Both the position numbers and the translations under genes were made by a program. Below, one piece after another: positions 25,847-32,651 of a stretch of DNA of 64,000 nucleotides (the stretch's first letter is position 1; each line of letters begins with the position of its first letter). The stretch spans positions 124,001-188,000 of the forward strand of contig JBAZXA010000006.1 of assembly GCA_041660045.1 (NCBI GenBank). Reading direction: 5' to 3'. The stretch is from WM-3-3 sp041660045. Its GTDB lineage: Bacteria; Pseudomonadota; Gammaproteobacteria; Methylococcales; Methylomonadaceae. The notes under the pieces are model-generated. The model made no database searches and had not been told where the DNA came from. It was given only the letters and a program-made list of their open reading frames with translations.

Positions 25847-28018
25847 ATGAGTGAGATGACTTTACTATTAGTTGATGATATACAAGCTAATATTCAGGCG
25901 CTTAGTGCATTGCTAGAGTCATCTTTTGATATAAAAATTATTTCTGTCAATAGTGGCCATGAAGCGCTTAAGGTCGTCTTGGAAGGTAACAGCATAGACC
26001 TGATTTTGTGTGATGTACAAATGCCAGAAATGGATGGCTTTGAACTGGCTAGCATTTTAAAACAAAAGCAATCATCAAAAGATATCCCCATCATATTTAT
26101 TACGGCTACTTTCGAAAGCAATGAGTTTAAGAAGAAGGGCTATGATTTAGGTGCCGTCGATTATATTACTAAGCCGATAAACCCAAATTTTCTAATCTCT
26201 AGAATTAATTCCTATATCAATATATCGCGCTTGCAGAAACAGCTGCGTGCCAATGCGCAAGAGCTTAAGTTACTAAATGACTCCTTAGAAGATAAAATTC
26301 GTCAACGAACGGATGAATTACAAAAGAGTGAAGCGCGTTTTAGGGAAATGTTTTATGCGCATCATGCCATGATGTTATTAGTAGACTTGGCAGAAGGCCT
26401 TATTATCGATGCCAATCCCTCTGCTAGTCAGTTTTACGGCTATACCAGTGCTCAGCTCAAGCAAATGCGCATTAGCCAACTTGAAGAATCCAACTCAATT
26501 TATAAAGCGACGCTTAAGACTGCGCTCGAAATAGGAGCTTCCTTTGAAGCGGAGCATCGATTGTCAAATGGGCAAACCCGTATCCTTGAAATTTATTCCT
26601 CTTCCATCATTTTGGAAGGGCAATCAGCGCTGTTTTTAATTATCCATGATATTAGTGAGCGCAAAATCGCCGAACAACGTATTAACCACTTGGCATTTTA
26701 CGATCCGTTAACCCAGTTACCGAATCGTCGGCTATTTGAAGACAGGTTGGCGACTGCGATCTTGAACTGTAATCGAAAACAAGAATATGCCGCCTTAATG
26801 TTTATTGATCTGGATAATTTTAAAAGCCTTAATGATACCTTAGGGCATGATTTTGGTGATCTTTTGCTGGTAGAGGTGGCAAATCGGCTTAAACATTGTG
26901 TCAGAGTAGTTGATACCGTTGCGCGTTTTGGCGGCGATGAATTTACAGTGCTTTTAGAAACGATGGATAAAGATGAACACGTCTCCGCCTATAATGCTAA
27001 GCGGATAGCCGAAAAAGTGCGTTCGGCGCTGGCACAACCCTATGCCATTCGGGATTGTAATTATCGGACGACGCCGAGTATTGGGGTTGTCCTCTTTAAC
27101 GGTCAGGATTTTACTGCGACTGAGCTTTGTAAACATGCTGATGCCGCGATGTATAAAGCCAAAGAATCTGGCCGTAATATGGTGGTTTTTTATGACCCTA
27201 AAATGCAAGACGAGCTGCAATTACGTGCAGCCTTGCAAACAGATTTACGCAATGCCCTGGATAAAAACCAATTTAGCTTGTTTTATCAATGCCAATTTAA
27301 CGGCGAAAATGAAGTAATCGGCGCGGAGGCGTTATTGCGTTGGCAGCATCATCAGTTTGGATTTATCTCGCCTGGACAATTTATACCCTTAGCGGAAGAA
27401 ATTGGCTTAATTGATGATATAGGTTTATGGGTTATTGAAGAAGCCTGTATACAATTGCGGGATTGGTCTATACGGCCAGAAGCCCAACATTTAACGATTT
27501 CAGTCAATGTTAGCGCACGCCAGTTTAAGCAAAACAACCTTGTGGAAAATATCAGCCAGTTAATTGTCTTATATGGTATTGATCCACAGCTATTAAAATT
27601 GGAGCTGACAGAAAGCGTTTTTTTGGGCGAAATAGCTGAATGTGTCGCAATTATGCACGGATTAAAAGGCATAGGGGTGGCTTTATCCATGGATGATTTT
27701 GGCACCGGTTACTCGTCATTAAGTTACCTAAAGCAATTGCCTCTTAATGAGTTGAAGATAGACCAATCCTTTGTACGCGACTTAGGCCATGACGATAATG
27801 ATGCCGCCATTATTAAAGCAGTAATAACCTTGGGCCAAGTATTTGGCCTGACTGTTATTGCCGAGGGCGTAGAAACCGAAGAGCAATACCAATTTCTACA
27901 TTTAAATGGCTGCCACCATTACCAAGGTTTTTTATTTGGTAAACCTGTCCCTGCAGACGAGTTTTTGCAACAAATCGAACACAACGTTAAGTTATTGGCA
28001 AATTTCCAAGTTGGGTGA
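25847..28018 (+). CDS. REC-PAS-GGDEF-EAL c-di-GMP response regulator
   Basis: A 723-residue protein: REC (1-125, DLILCDVQMPEMDGFEL), coiled-coil linker, PAS (about 165-285), GGDEF (about 290-450, with intact RFGGDEF) and EAL (about 460-715, with intact AEALLRW and DDFGTGYSSL). Both the diguanylate cyclase and phosphodiesterase active sites look complete, so it may switch between making and breaking c-di-GMP. It is 12 bp downstream of cheR and is likely the output of the upstream hybrid kinase. It is the last conserved gene before the accessory island. Confidence 0.94.
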   Translation: MSEMTLLLVDDIQANIQALSALLESSFDIKIISVNSGHEALKVVLEGNSIDLILCDVQMPEMDGFELASILKQKQSSKDIPIIFITATFESNEFKKKGYDLGAVDYITKPINPNFLISRINSYINISRLQKQLRANAQELKLLNDSLEDKIRQRTDELQKSEARFREMFYAHHAMMLLVDLAEGLIIDANPSASQFYGYTSAQLKQMRISQLEESNSIYKATLKTALEIGASFEAEHRLSNGQTRILEIYSSSIILEGQSALFLIIHDISERKIAEQRINHLAFYDPLTQLPNRRLFEDRLATAILNCNRKQEYAALMFIDLDNFKSLNDTLGHDFGDLLLVEVANRLKHCVRVVDTVARFGGDEFTVLLETMDKDEHVSAYNAKRIAEKVRSALAQPYAIRDCNYRTTPSIGVVLFNGQDFTATELCKHADAAMYKAKESGRNMVVFYDPKMQDELQLRAALQTDLRNALDKNQFSLFYQCQFNGENEVIGAEALLRWQHHQFGFISPGQFIPLAEEIGLIDDIGLWVIEEACIQLRDWSIRPEAQHLTISVNVSARQFKQNNLVENISQLIVLYGIDPQLLKLELTESVFLGEIAECVAIMHGLKGIGVALSMDDFGTGYSSLSYLKQLPLNELKIDQSFVRDLGHDDNDAAIIKAVITLGQVFGLTVIAEGVETEEQYQFLHLNGCHHYQGFLFGKPVPADEFLQQIEHNVKLLANFQVG

Positions 28019-28104
28019 GTAGTTGATGTGTATGCGGCTGTTAAGGCATACAGGAAGTTTTTCAAAAACAGGCTTGATTGTCCAAATTAATTTGAGCATT
28101 ACAT

Positions 28105-28238
28105 TTATTCCCAACCGCATGAACCCGTATAGCCAAAGGGAGGGCTATTGATTACATCATCCTTTTGAAATGCGGGCATGTCTGGAAACGCTGGAGCATT
28201 TTCATGGCGTCCTTGAGATTCCACATCACGATTTTGAT
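28105..28238 (-). pseudogene. C-terminal tail fragment of an unidentified deleted gene
   Basis: Between the end of the IS3 remnant and a TAA at 28107-28105, the minus strand reads a plausible protein tail that ends NSPPFGYTGSCGWE. It has no start of its own and its upstream part is replaced by the IS. It could be the end of the truncated E1-like gene or of the next gene of the same operon; I do not recognise it. It is annotated only because it lies in the same orientation, just outside the IS end. Confidence 0.35.
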
Positions 28239-28745
28239 GTGCCAACACTTTACCGGACACAAGGTTAAGCAGCTTTATGCTGTAATTCAAAATCCACGGG
28301 TGATTTATAACCATAACCGAATGCAGTCGCTCACGGTTATACCCACGGGGCACAAGTAAAAAATTTCGATATATTCAAAGATCGACTGCTTGGCTTCTTC
28401 CCGGGAAACATAGGTTTGATGATAGACAAGCTCTGTTTTTAAGGTATGAAAAAAGCTTTCAGAAACGGAATTGTCCCAACAATTGCCCTTACGGCTCATA
28501 CTCTGTCGAATGCCAAAGCGCTTTAACAGCGTCCTATGGCTGTCAAAGGCATATTGGCTGCCACGGTCGCTATGCCACAACAAGCCTTTATCGGGCTTGC
28601 GTTTCCAAATCGCCATCAGTAAGGCATCATTGACCAGTGCTGTCCGCATATGCTTATCCATAGACAGCCCACCACTTGGCGTGAAAACAAATCGATCACC
28701 ACCGCCAAGTAGAGCCAGCCTTCCTGGGTGTGTATATCAGTTCAC
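28239..28745 (-). mobile_element. IS3-family insertion sequence remnant (orfB 3' part)
   Basis: Degenerate 3' half of an IS3-family transposase orfB. Segments from EGWLYLAVVIDLFSRQVVG through WHSDRGSQYA and SMSRKGNCWDNSVSESFFHT are readable, including DDE-core residues. The reading frame is broken at least three times: a lost base near 28672, about 14 extra bases near 28340-28355, and lost bases just before KSPVDFELQHKAA, which ends at 28265. A probable terminal repeat (tgtgccaacactttaccgg, from about 28239) lies just beyond the stop. orfA and the other IS end are missing. The 5' junction falls inside the DUF6791 gene near 28738-28746. Confidence 0.88.
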
Positions 28746-28983
28746 CAGTGGCATAACATGGAATCTCACCTATGAACCATGCTTGATGATGCGGCGGAAT
28801 TCCTAACGGACTTGATGTCGAACCAAGATTACAAACAATGATTCCTCTGTTTACTACCTTAGCGGAATTGACATAGGGCACGTTTAAGACCAATAGATGT
28901 CCGTTACGAACTTCGACTTGGTAGCCATTTTCGATCAGCGGACTGATCGATGGGTCATTAAGAGCGATTTGTAAGTCCAACAT
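28696..28983 (-). pseudogene. DUF6791 N-terminus of E1/ThiF-like protein, truncated by IS3 remnant
   Basis: From ATG at 28983 about 81 codons encode MLDLQIALNDPSIS, then ENGYQVEVRNGHLLVLNVPY and HHQAWFIGEIPCYATGE. This is the pattern of DUF6791, which in intact systems is the N-terminal domain of an E1-like ThiF protein of bacterial ubiquitin-like operons. The last ~14 residues (from about 28738) are read out of IS3 DNA and end at TGA 28696. The whole ThiF adenylation domain and catalytic region are missing. The ATG lies inside the end of the restored multiubiquitin frame, a 26-bp overlap. Family naming is from recall of the pattern, not a search. Confidence 0.72.
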
Positions 28984-29261
28984 TGAACACCATTCCTTCT
29001 TCAAGTTTAACATCACCACCAACGCCAACCTTGCCATCAAGACCATGCTCACTGCTGTAAGTGATCTCGTAGATTTTTATCTGGACTTGGTATGTCACCA
29101 GGAAATGCCAGATCAACTAGTTCTTGGTAACTTAAGGTTTTGTTGTGGTGAAAAATAAATTCACGGGTATTGATGAAAATAGTTAATTCCTTCTTTTCGT
29201 GATTAGAGGCATGAGAGTACTTATGGTGATGATGTGTAGCTTCAATTATATTTGTAGCCAT
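28958..29261 (-). pseudogene. Multiubiquitin-like beta-grasp protein, one-base frameshift
   Basis: From ATG at 29261 the frame reads a His-rich leader (ATHHHHKYSH) and then LTIFINTREFIF, LSYQELVDLAFPGD and SPDK, before stopping at 29049. An A5 run (T5 on the plus strand, 29074-29078) is one base too long. Dropping one A restores IYEITYSSEHGLDGK, KLEEGMVFNV and a natural TAA at 28960-28958, giving 100 residues with a single full ubiquitin-like beta-grasp unit. This matches the bacterial multiubiquitin family, whose genes precede E1-like DUF6791-ThiF genes. There is no C-terminal Gly-Gly. It is a pseudogene unless the run is a sequencing error or slippage site. Confidence 0.75.
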
Positions 29262-29321
29262 AACAATATACCTTATTCGTTTCACTGGACAACCAGCATG
29301 GACATATTATAAACAGCTAAT

Positions 29322-29398
29322 TTTTAACTAGTAAATAGCTATTTTTTAGCCAATTTTAAGCTAAAATAACTTGACATGGTCTATTTTAGTTGTAGAAT
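29322..29398 (+). promoter_or_regulatory. Palindrome-rich divergent promoter region of RHH operon
   Basis: A near-consensus sigma70 promoter faces right: TTGACA at 29371-29376, 16-bp spacer, TAGAAT at 29393-29398, with the RHH ATG 23 bp further on. Overlapping it are AAATAGCTATTT (29333-29344, perfect palindrome), TTTTAGC/GCTAAAA (29344-29350 and 29360-29366) and CTAAAATA/TATTTTAG (29361-29368 and 29382-29389) flanking the -35. The recurring TAGC/CTATTTT arms look like an array of operators for a dimeric regulator, probably the first gene of the operon. The same region is upstream of the multiubiquitin remnant on the other strand. Confidence 0.7.
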
Positions 29399-29421
29399 AA
29401 GTTCGCACTGAGGAGACCCGT

Positions 29422-29637
29422 ATGACCCCCGTAAAGAAAACTATGACACTTAACCTCACAGACGCGGAGATGCGAGCTTTAGAGGAGTTGTGCATAAAAA
29501 AAGACCTAAATAAGACAACTATATTGCGCCAAGCATTACGCTTATATCAGTTGGTTGAGGCTCGTTTAGAGAAAGGCGATAAGCTGCTTTTTGAAGAAGA
29601 GCTGACCAAAAAAAAGACAGAAGTCATGATGCTATGA
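29422..29637 (+). CDS. Ribbon-helix-helix (CopG-like) regulator
   Basis: A 71-residue protein with the RHH layout: beta strand KTMTLNLTDAEM, helix A RALEELCIKKDL, helix B NKTTILRQALRLYQLVEARL and an acidic/basic tail. A gaggag ribosome-binding site precedes the ATG. It overlaps the downstream acetyltransferase gene by 4 bp (ATGA), so the pair is translationally coupled. Small RHH plus GNAT pairs are known as toxin-antitoxin systems (TacA/TacT type), in which the RHH protein is antitoxin and autorepressor. Here that is a hypothesis supported by coupling and by the palindromes upstream. Confidence 0.85.
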   Translation: MTPVKKTMTLNLTDAEMRALEELCIKKDLNKTTILRQALRLYQLVEARLEKGDKLLFEEELTKKKTEVMML

Positions 29638-30272
29638 CGGTAACTGTAAGTCCGATTGTTCTTTTCAATGTCGAATTTGGGGAACCGGTTAACGCTGAAT
29701 TATGGGATGCAATTACTGAAAAGCAACTTGCTGACTGGGAAGCTGATTGGAATGCAGAATTACTACTCGCATTGCAGCGTTTAAATCGTGCAGGGGTAGA
29801 TCGAAAACAATGGCCACAAAGCCGACACTGGAATTGGCGTAAAAAAACTGAATGTATACAGAAAATGCTGGCGTATCCAAGTTTCAGCATTATGTGTGAC
29901 GGAATGACTCAAGGCATGATGATTCTCGATACGCCGAGTAAACGCTGTCGTATCGAGTGTCAGAAAGGTAAGAATCTTGTTTACATTGAGTATCTTGAAA
30001 ATGCCCCTTGGAACCGAAAAGAATTGTTATTCGATCCGCCACGCTTTCGTGGTATTGGAAGCATTCTTATTTTGGCGGCAATCATGCTTAGTAAAGAAGA
30101 GGGCTTCAATGGACGTATTGGCCTTCACTCTCTGCCGCAAGCAAATAGCTTTTATGCAAATAGTTGCGGCATGACCGATTTAGGGATTGATCCTAACTAT
30201 CAAGGACTACACTATTTTGAAATGACAGAGCAGCAAGTGGTTGCTTTCATTGCGAAAGGGAGCGAGTTATGA
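29634..30272 (+). CDS. GNAT family N-acetyltransferase
   Basis: A 212-residue protein with an N-terminal ~80-residue region of no clear family and a GNAT core. The acetyl-CoA binding signature is PPRFRGIGSILI (RxxGxG at residues 137-142), followed by the GLHSLPQANSFYANSCGM segment typical of GNAT beta5-alpha4 with the conserved Asn and Tyr. It is longer than classical TacT toxins (about 160 residues). It starts inside the RHH stop and overlaps the XRE gene by 4 bp. The substrate could be tRNA (toxin model), a protein, or a small molecule; nothing in sequence decides this. Confidence 0.86.
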   Translation: MTVTVSPIVLFNVEFGEPVNAELWDAITEKQLADWEADWNAELLLALQRLNRAGVDRKQWPQSRHWNWRKKTECIQKMLAYPSFSIMCDGMTQGMMILDTPSKRCRIECQKGKNLVYIEYLENAPWNRKELLFDPPRFRGIGSILILAAIMLSKEEGFNGRIGLHSLPQANSFYANSCGMTDLGIDPNYQGLHYFEMTEQQVVAFIAKGSEL

Positions 30273-30748
30273 AAATAGAAATTACAAAAGAATGGTGCCT
30301 AAGAATGGCGCATCTCGAAGGGGATGCAGAAATTGGAGCAGGTTTGTTGTCATTCGATCCAATACTAGATTCGGATTTACTTCCAGTAAGCGATATTTTG
30401 GATGAGCCAGGTATTGTGTTTGGTCGTTTCGTTCAATTGATGCGCCGCGATCATGGATTGACAATTGAGAAACTCGCTCAAGATAGTGATGTTGAGATTG
30501 CCGAGTTACTTGAAATTGAAGATGATGCACATCATAGACCCCAAGGACGAACTGTCTATCAACTTGCAAATTACTTCAAAGTGCCGCATCGAAACCTTTT
30601 GCAGGTAGCAGGACTCACAGCGCCGAGAGATTCGAGAATCGTTGAAGAAGGTGTTCGATTTGCCGCACGATTGGAGCCTGTTGCTGAACTTTCCCCAGAA
30701 GAAAGAGCTGCGCTTGAAGCTTTTGTTGCTGTAATCGGTTCAGAGTAG
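30269..30748 (+). CDS. XRE-family helix-turn-helix regulator
   Basis: A 159-residue protein. An N-terminal segment (ITKEWCLRMAHLEGDAEIGAG) precedes a Cro/C1-type HTH at about residues 48-115 (MRRDHGLTIEKLAQDSDV, GRTVYQLANYFKVPHRNLLQ), then a helical tail (LSPEERAALEAFVAVIG). It overlaps the GNAT gene by 4 bp and precedes an ImmA/IrrE peptidase by 14 bp. XRE-ImmA/IrrE pairs are classic: the peptidase cleaves or derepresses the XRE protein in response to stress or DNA damage. It probably represses this operon or a neighbour. Confidence 0.87.
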   Translation: MKIEITKEWCLRMAHLEGDAEIGAGLLSFDPILDSDLLPVSDILDEPGIVFGRFVQLMRRDHGLTIEKLAQDSDVEIAELLEIEDDAHHRPQGRTVYQLANYFKVPHRNLLQVAGLTAPRDSRIVEEGVRFAARLEPVAELSPEERAALEAFVAVIGSE

Positions 30749-30762
30749 GAGTCAGCAAACCA

Positions 30763-31686
30763 TTGGCCAAAAATCTCATTCTTCCTAGAAAAACCGTACA
30801 AGACATAGATAATAGAGTTGAGCGTATTTTACGGGGGCTTGGTAATCCCGAGCCACCGTTACGCTTAGAGGACGTTCGAGAACTATTAAATCTTGATCTG
30901 GCCTACTATACGGCAAATGACCCTGGTATTGCTCAGGAGACGATAAGCCGTATTCGCGTGGCTGCTATCCAAGTTTACAAGCGCCCCACACTCCTCATTG
31001 ATGCGATCAAGAAATTAGATTTAAAAGCCCTATACCTGCCAGATCGAAAGCGAATCCTTCTTGATGGCGACCTTCCGCTGAAAAAACATCGGTGGAACGA
31101 AGCGCATGAGGTTGGTCACAGCTTGATACCCTGGCATGATGAGATGATGCTTGGTGATAATAACCAAACTCTATCCTTCGAATGTCATGAACAGGTAGAG
31201 GCAGAAGCAAATTTTGCAGCTGGACGTCTGTTGTTTCTTCGAGATCGTTTTGTCGACGAGGCTCAATCCTTGGGCCCGACAATTAGTTCTATCCGTCAAT
31301 TACACGCCACTTTCGGTAATACGCTCACAACTACATTTTATCGTTTCATTGAGACTTTTGGGATTGAGCAACCTCTTGTTGGCCTGATTTCCAGCCATCC
31401 CCATTTTACTCGACGTCCTTTGAGTTTTGATGTTGATAAGCCATGCAGATACTTTATCCAATCTCCGGCCTTTGCTGGACGTTTTTCTAAACTATCTGAA
31501 GTTGAGTTATTTGAAGCTGTTTCTGATTATTGCGGCAGTCAGAAAGGAGGAACTTTGGGAGAAGCTGAGTTGATTTTGTCTGATGACAACGAAAATCAGC
31601 ACCGTTTTTATTTTGAAACATTTTTTAATTGTTATGATGCATTAACACTTGGTGTTTATTGTGGACTAGAATCCAAAATTTTCTAA
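30763..31686 (+). CDS. ImmA/IrrE-type metallopeptidase
   Basis: A 307-residue zinc peptidase of the ImmA/IrrE (COG2856-like) class. The HExxH motif is HEVGH at residues 115-119 in RWNEAHEVGHSL, and a downstream Glu ligand candidate lies in QVEAEANFAAGRLLF (near 147). The C-terminal ~130 residues form an extra domain I do not recognise. TTG at 30763 is the start, with aggag about 10 bp upstream. As the last gene after XRE it most likely inactivates that regulator upon a signal, as ImmA does with ImmR in ICEBs1 or IrrE/PprI with DdrO; that is inference from family and order. Confidence 0.87.
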   Translation: MAKNLILPRKTVQDIDNRVERILRGLGNPEPPLRLEDVRELLNLDLAYYTANDPGIAQETISRIRVAAIQVYKRPTLLIDAIKKLDLKALYLPDRKRILLDGDLPLKKHRWNEAHEVGHSLIPWHDEMMLGDNNQTLSFECHEQVEAEANFAAGRLLFLRDRFVDEAQSLGPTISSIRQLHATFGNTLTTTFYRFIETFGIEQPLVGLISSHPHFTRRPLSFDVDKPCRYFIQSPAFAGRFSKLSEVELFEAVSDYCGSQKGGTLGEAELILSDDNENQHRFYFETFFNCYDALTLGVYCGLESKIF

Positions 31687-31841
31687 GATCGCCCTTTATT
31701 TGTTGTTGCACGACTCGGACGAAAGGCAATACAGCTATCCGATCAAAAAATGAGAGTGGTAGGAAATAGAGAGCAATACAATGAAATTTACCGAACGGGA
31801 GTTTTATTGACTGGTTTAATATCGAAGAGGTCATATATCGA

Positions 31842-31863
31842 AGGGGTCAGATTCGATTGATTT
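31842..31863 (+). repeat. Left inverted repeat of REP-associated transposase unit
   Basis: A 22-bp element (core ggggtcagattcgattga) is complementary to 32612-32633 at 20 of 22 positions. Together they bracket the tyrosine transposase gene. A partial direct copy (atcgaagaggtcatat) lies just upstream at 31821-31836. Confidence 0.85.
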
Positions 31864-31917
31864 ATGGTTAAAAATCCGCTACCTTAAACCTACTTTTATC
31901 TTTTGGCTTCAAAACTC

Positions 31918-32628
31918 ATGGCTCGTCTCCCCAGAATGGTTATTCCAGGCCAGCTGCAACATGTCATTGTCCGGGGCAACAACCGCTCCGAGATCTTTTG
32001 CTGTGATGCGGATTACTCGTTTTATCTAGAGAAACTTCAGGCCGCCTGCATAAAACATGATTGTCAGTTACATGCTTATGTGTTGATGACCAATCATGTC
32101 CACTTGTTAATGACGCCATTTTCCGAAACTGGCTTAAGCAAAGTGCTGCAAATGCTGGGGCGCTATTATGTTCAGTACTTTAACCACTGTTACCTACGCA
32201 CCGGCACACTTTGGGAAGGTCGCTACAAGGCAACGATCATCGATAGCGATGCCTATTTGCTGACTTGTATGCGCTATATTGAGCTTAACCCAGTTCGCGC
32301 TGGGCTGGTGGCCGATCCGCTGGACTATCCTTGGTCGAGTTACCGTTCTAATGCATTGGGACAAACTAATGGCTTAGTAACGCCTCATGTTGAATTTAGG
32401 CGCTTAGGGCCTGATGACAGTGCGCGTCAAACGGCTTATAGTGCGTTATTTAAGCAGCCGATTTCCGAAGCCCAATTTAACGACATTAGAGAGGCAACTA
32501 ATAAGGCGTGGGTATTGGGTGATACCCGTTTCAGGGAACGCATTCAATTGCAACTGGCGCGGCGGGTAGCGCCGTCTGCAAGAGGTGGGGACAGGAAATC
32601 GGCTCAATTTAAAATCAATCGAGTCTGA
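31918..32628 (+). CDS. REP-associated tyrosine transposase (RAYT, Y1/HUH family)
   Basis: A 236-residue single-domain HUH nuclease of the IS200-like Y1 superfamily. It shows HVIVRGNNRSEIFC, HAYVLMTNHVHLLMTP (the HUH metal-binding His pair), GRYYVQYFNHCYLRTGTLWEG with the candidate nucleophilic Tyr, and YIELNPVRAGLV, all typical RAYT motifs. ATG at 31918 gives the family start MARLPRMVIPG. Matching inverted repeats lie on both sides, the right one overlapping the stop. RAYTs mobilise or maintain REP-type elements; the unit looks intact. Confidence 0.92.
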   Translation: MARLPRMVIPGQLQHVIVRGNNRSEIFCCDADYSFYLEKLQAACIKHDCQLHAYVLMTNHVHLLMTPFSETGLSKVLQMLGRYYVQYFNHCYLRTGTLWEGRYKATIIDSDAYLLTCMRYIELNPVRAGLVADPLDYPWSSYRSNALGQTNGLVTPHVEFRRLGPDDSARQTAYSALFKQPISEAQFNDIREATNKAWVLGDTRFRERIQLQLARRVAPSARGGDRKSAQFKINRV

Positions 32629-32633
32629 CCCTT
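32612..32633 (-). repeat. Right inverted repeat of REP-associated transposase unit
   Basis: This complement of the 31842-31863 element (two mismatches) overlaps the last codons and stop of the transposase gene and ends 18 bp before the LON-domain gene. The element is thus about 790 bp long, with no other cargo. Confidence 0.85.
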
Positions 32634-32651
32634 TGATTAAGGAATGAAGTT

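Noticed and set aside
28305..28661. Functional transposase gene
   Set aside because: Only the 3' part of orfB remains, with at least three frame breaks and no orfA; it cannot be an active IS.
29049..29285. The 78-codon frame starting at 29285 as a complete small protein
   Set aside because: It ends in a tail made by the frameshift; one-base correction restores a natural beta-grasp ending, so it is part of the multiubiquitin-like pseudogene. MATN at 29261 is the better start.
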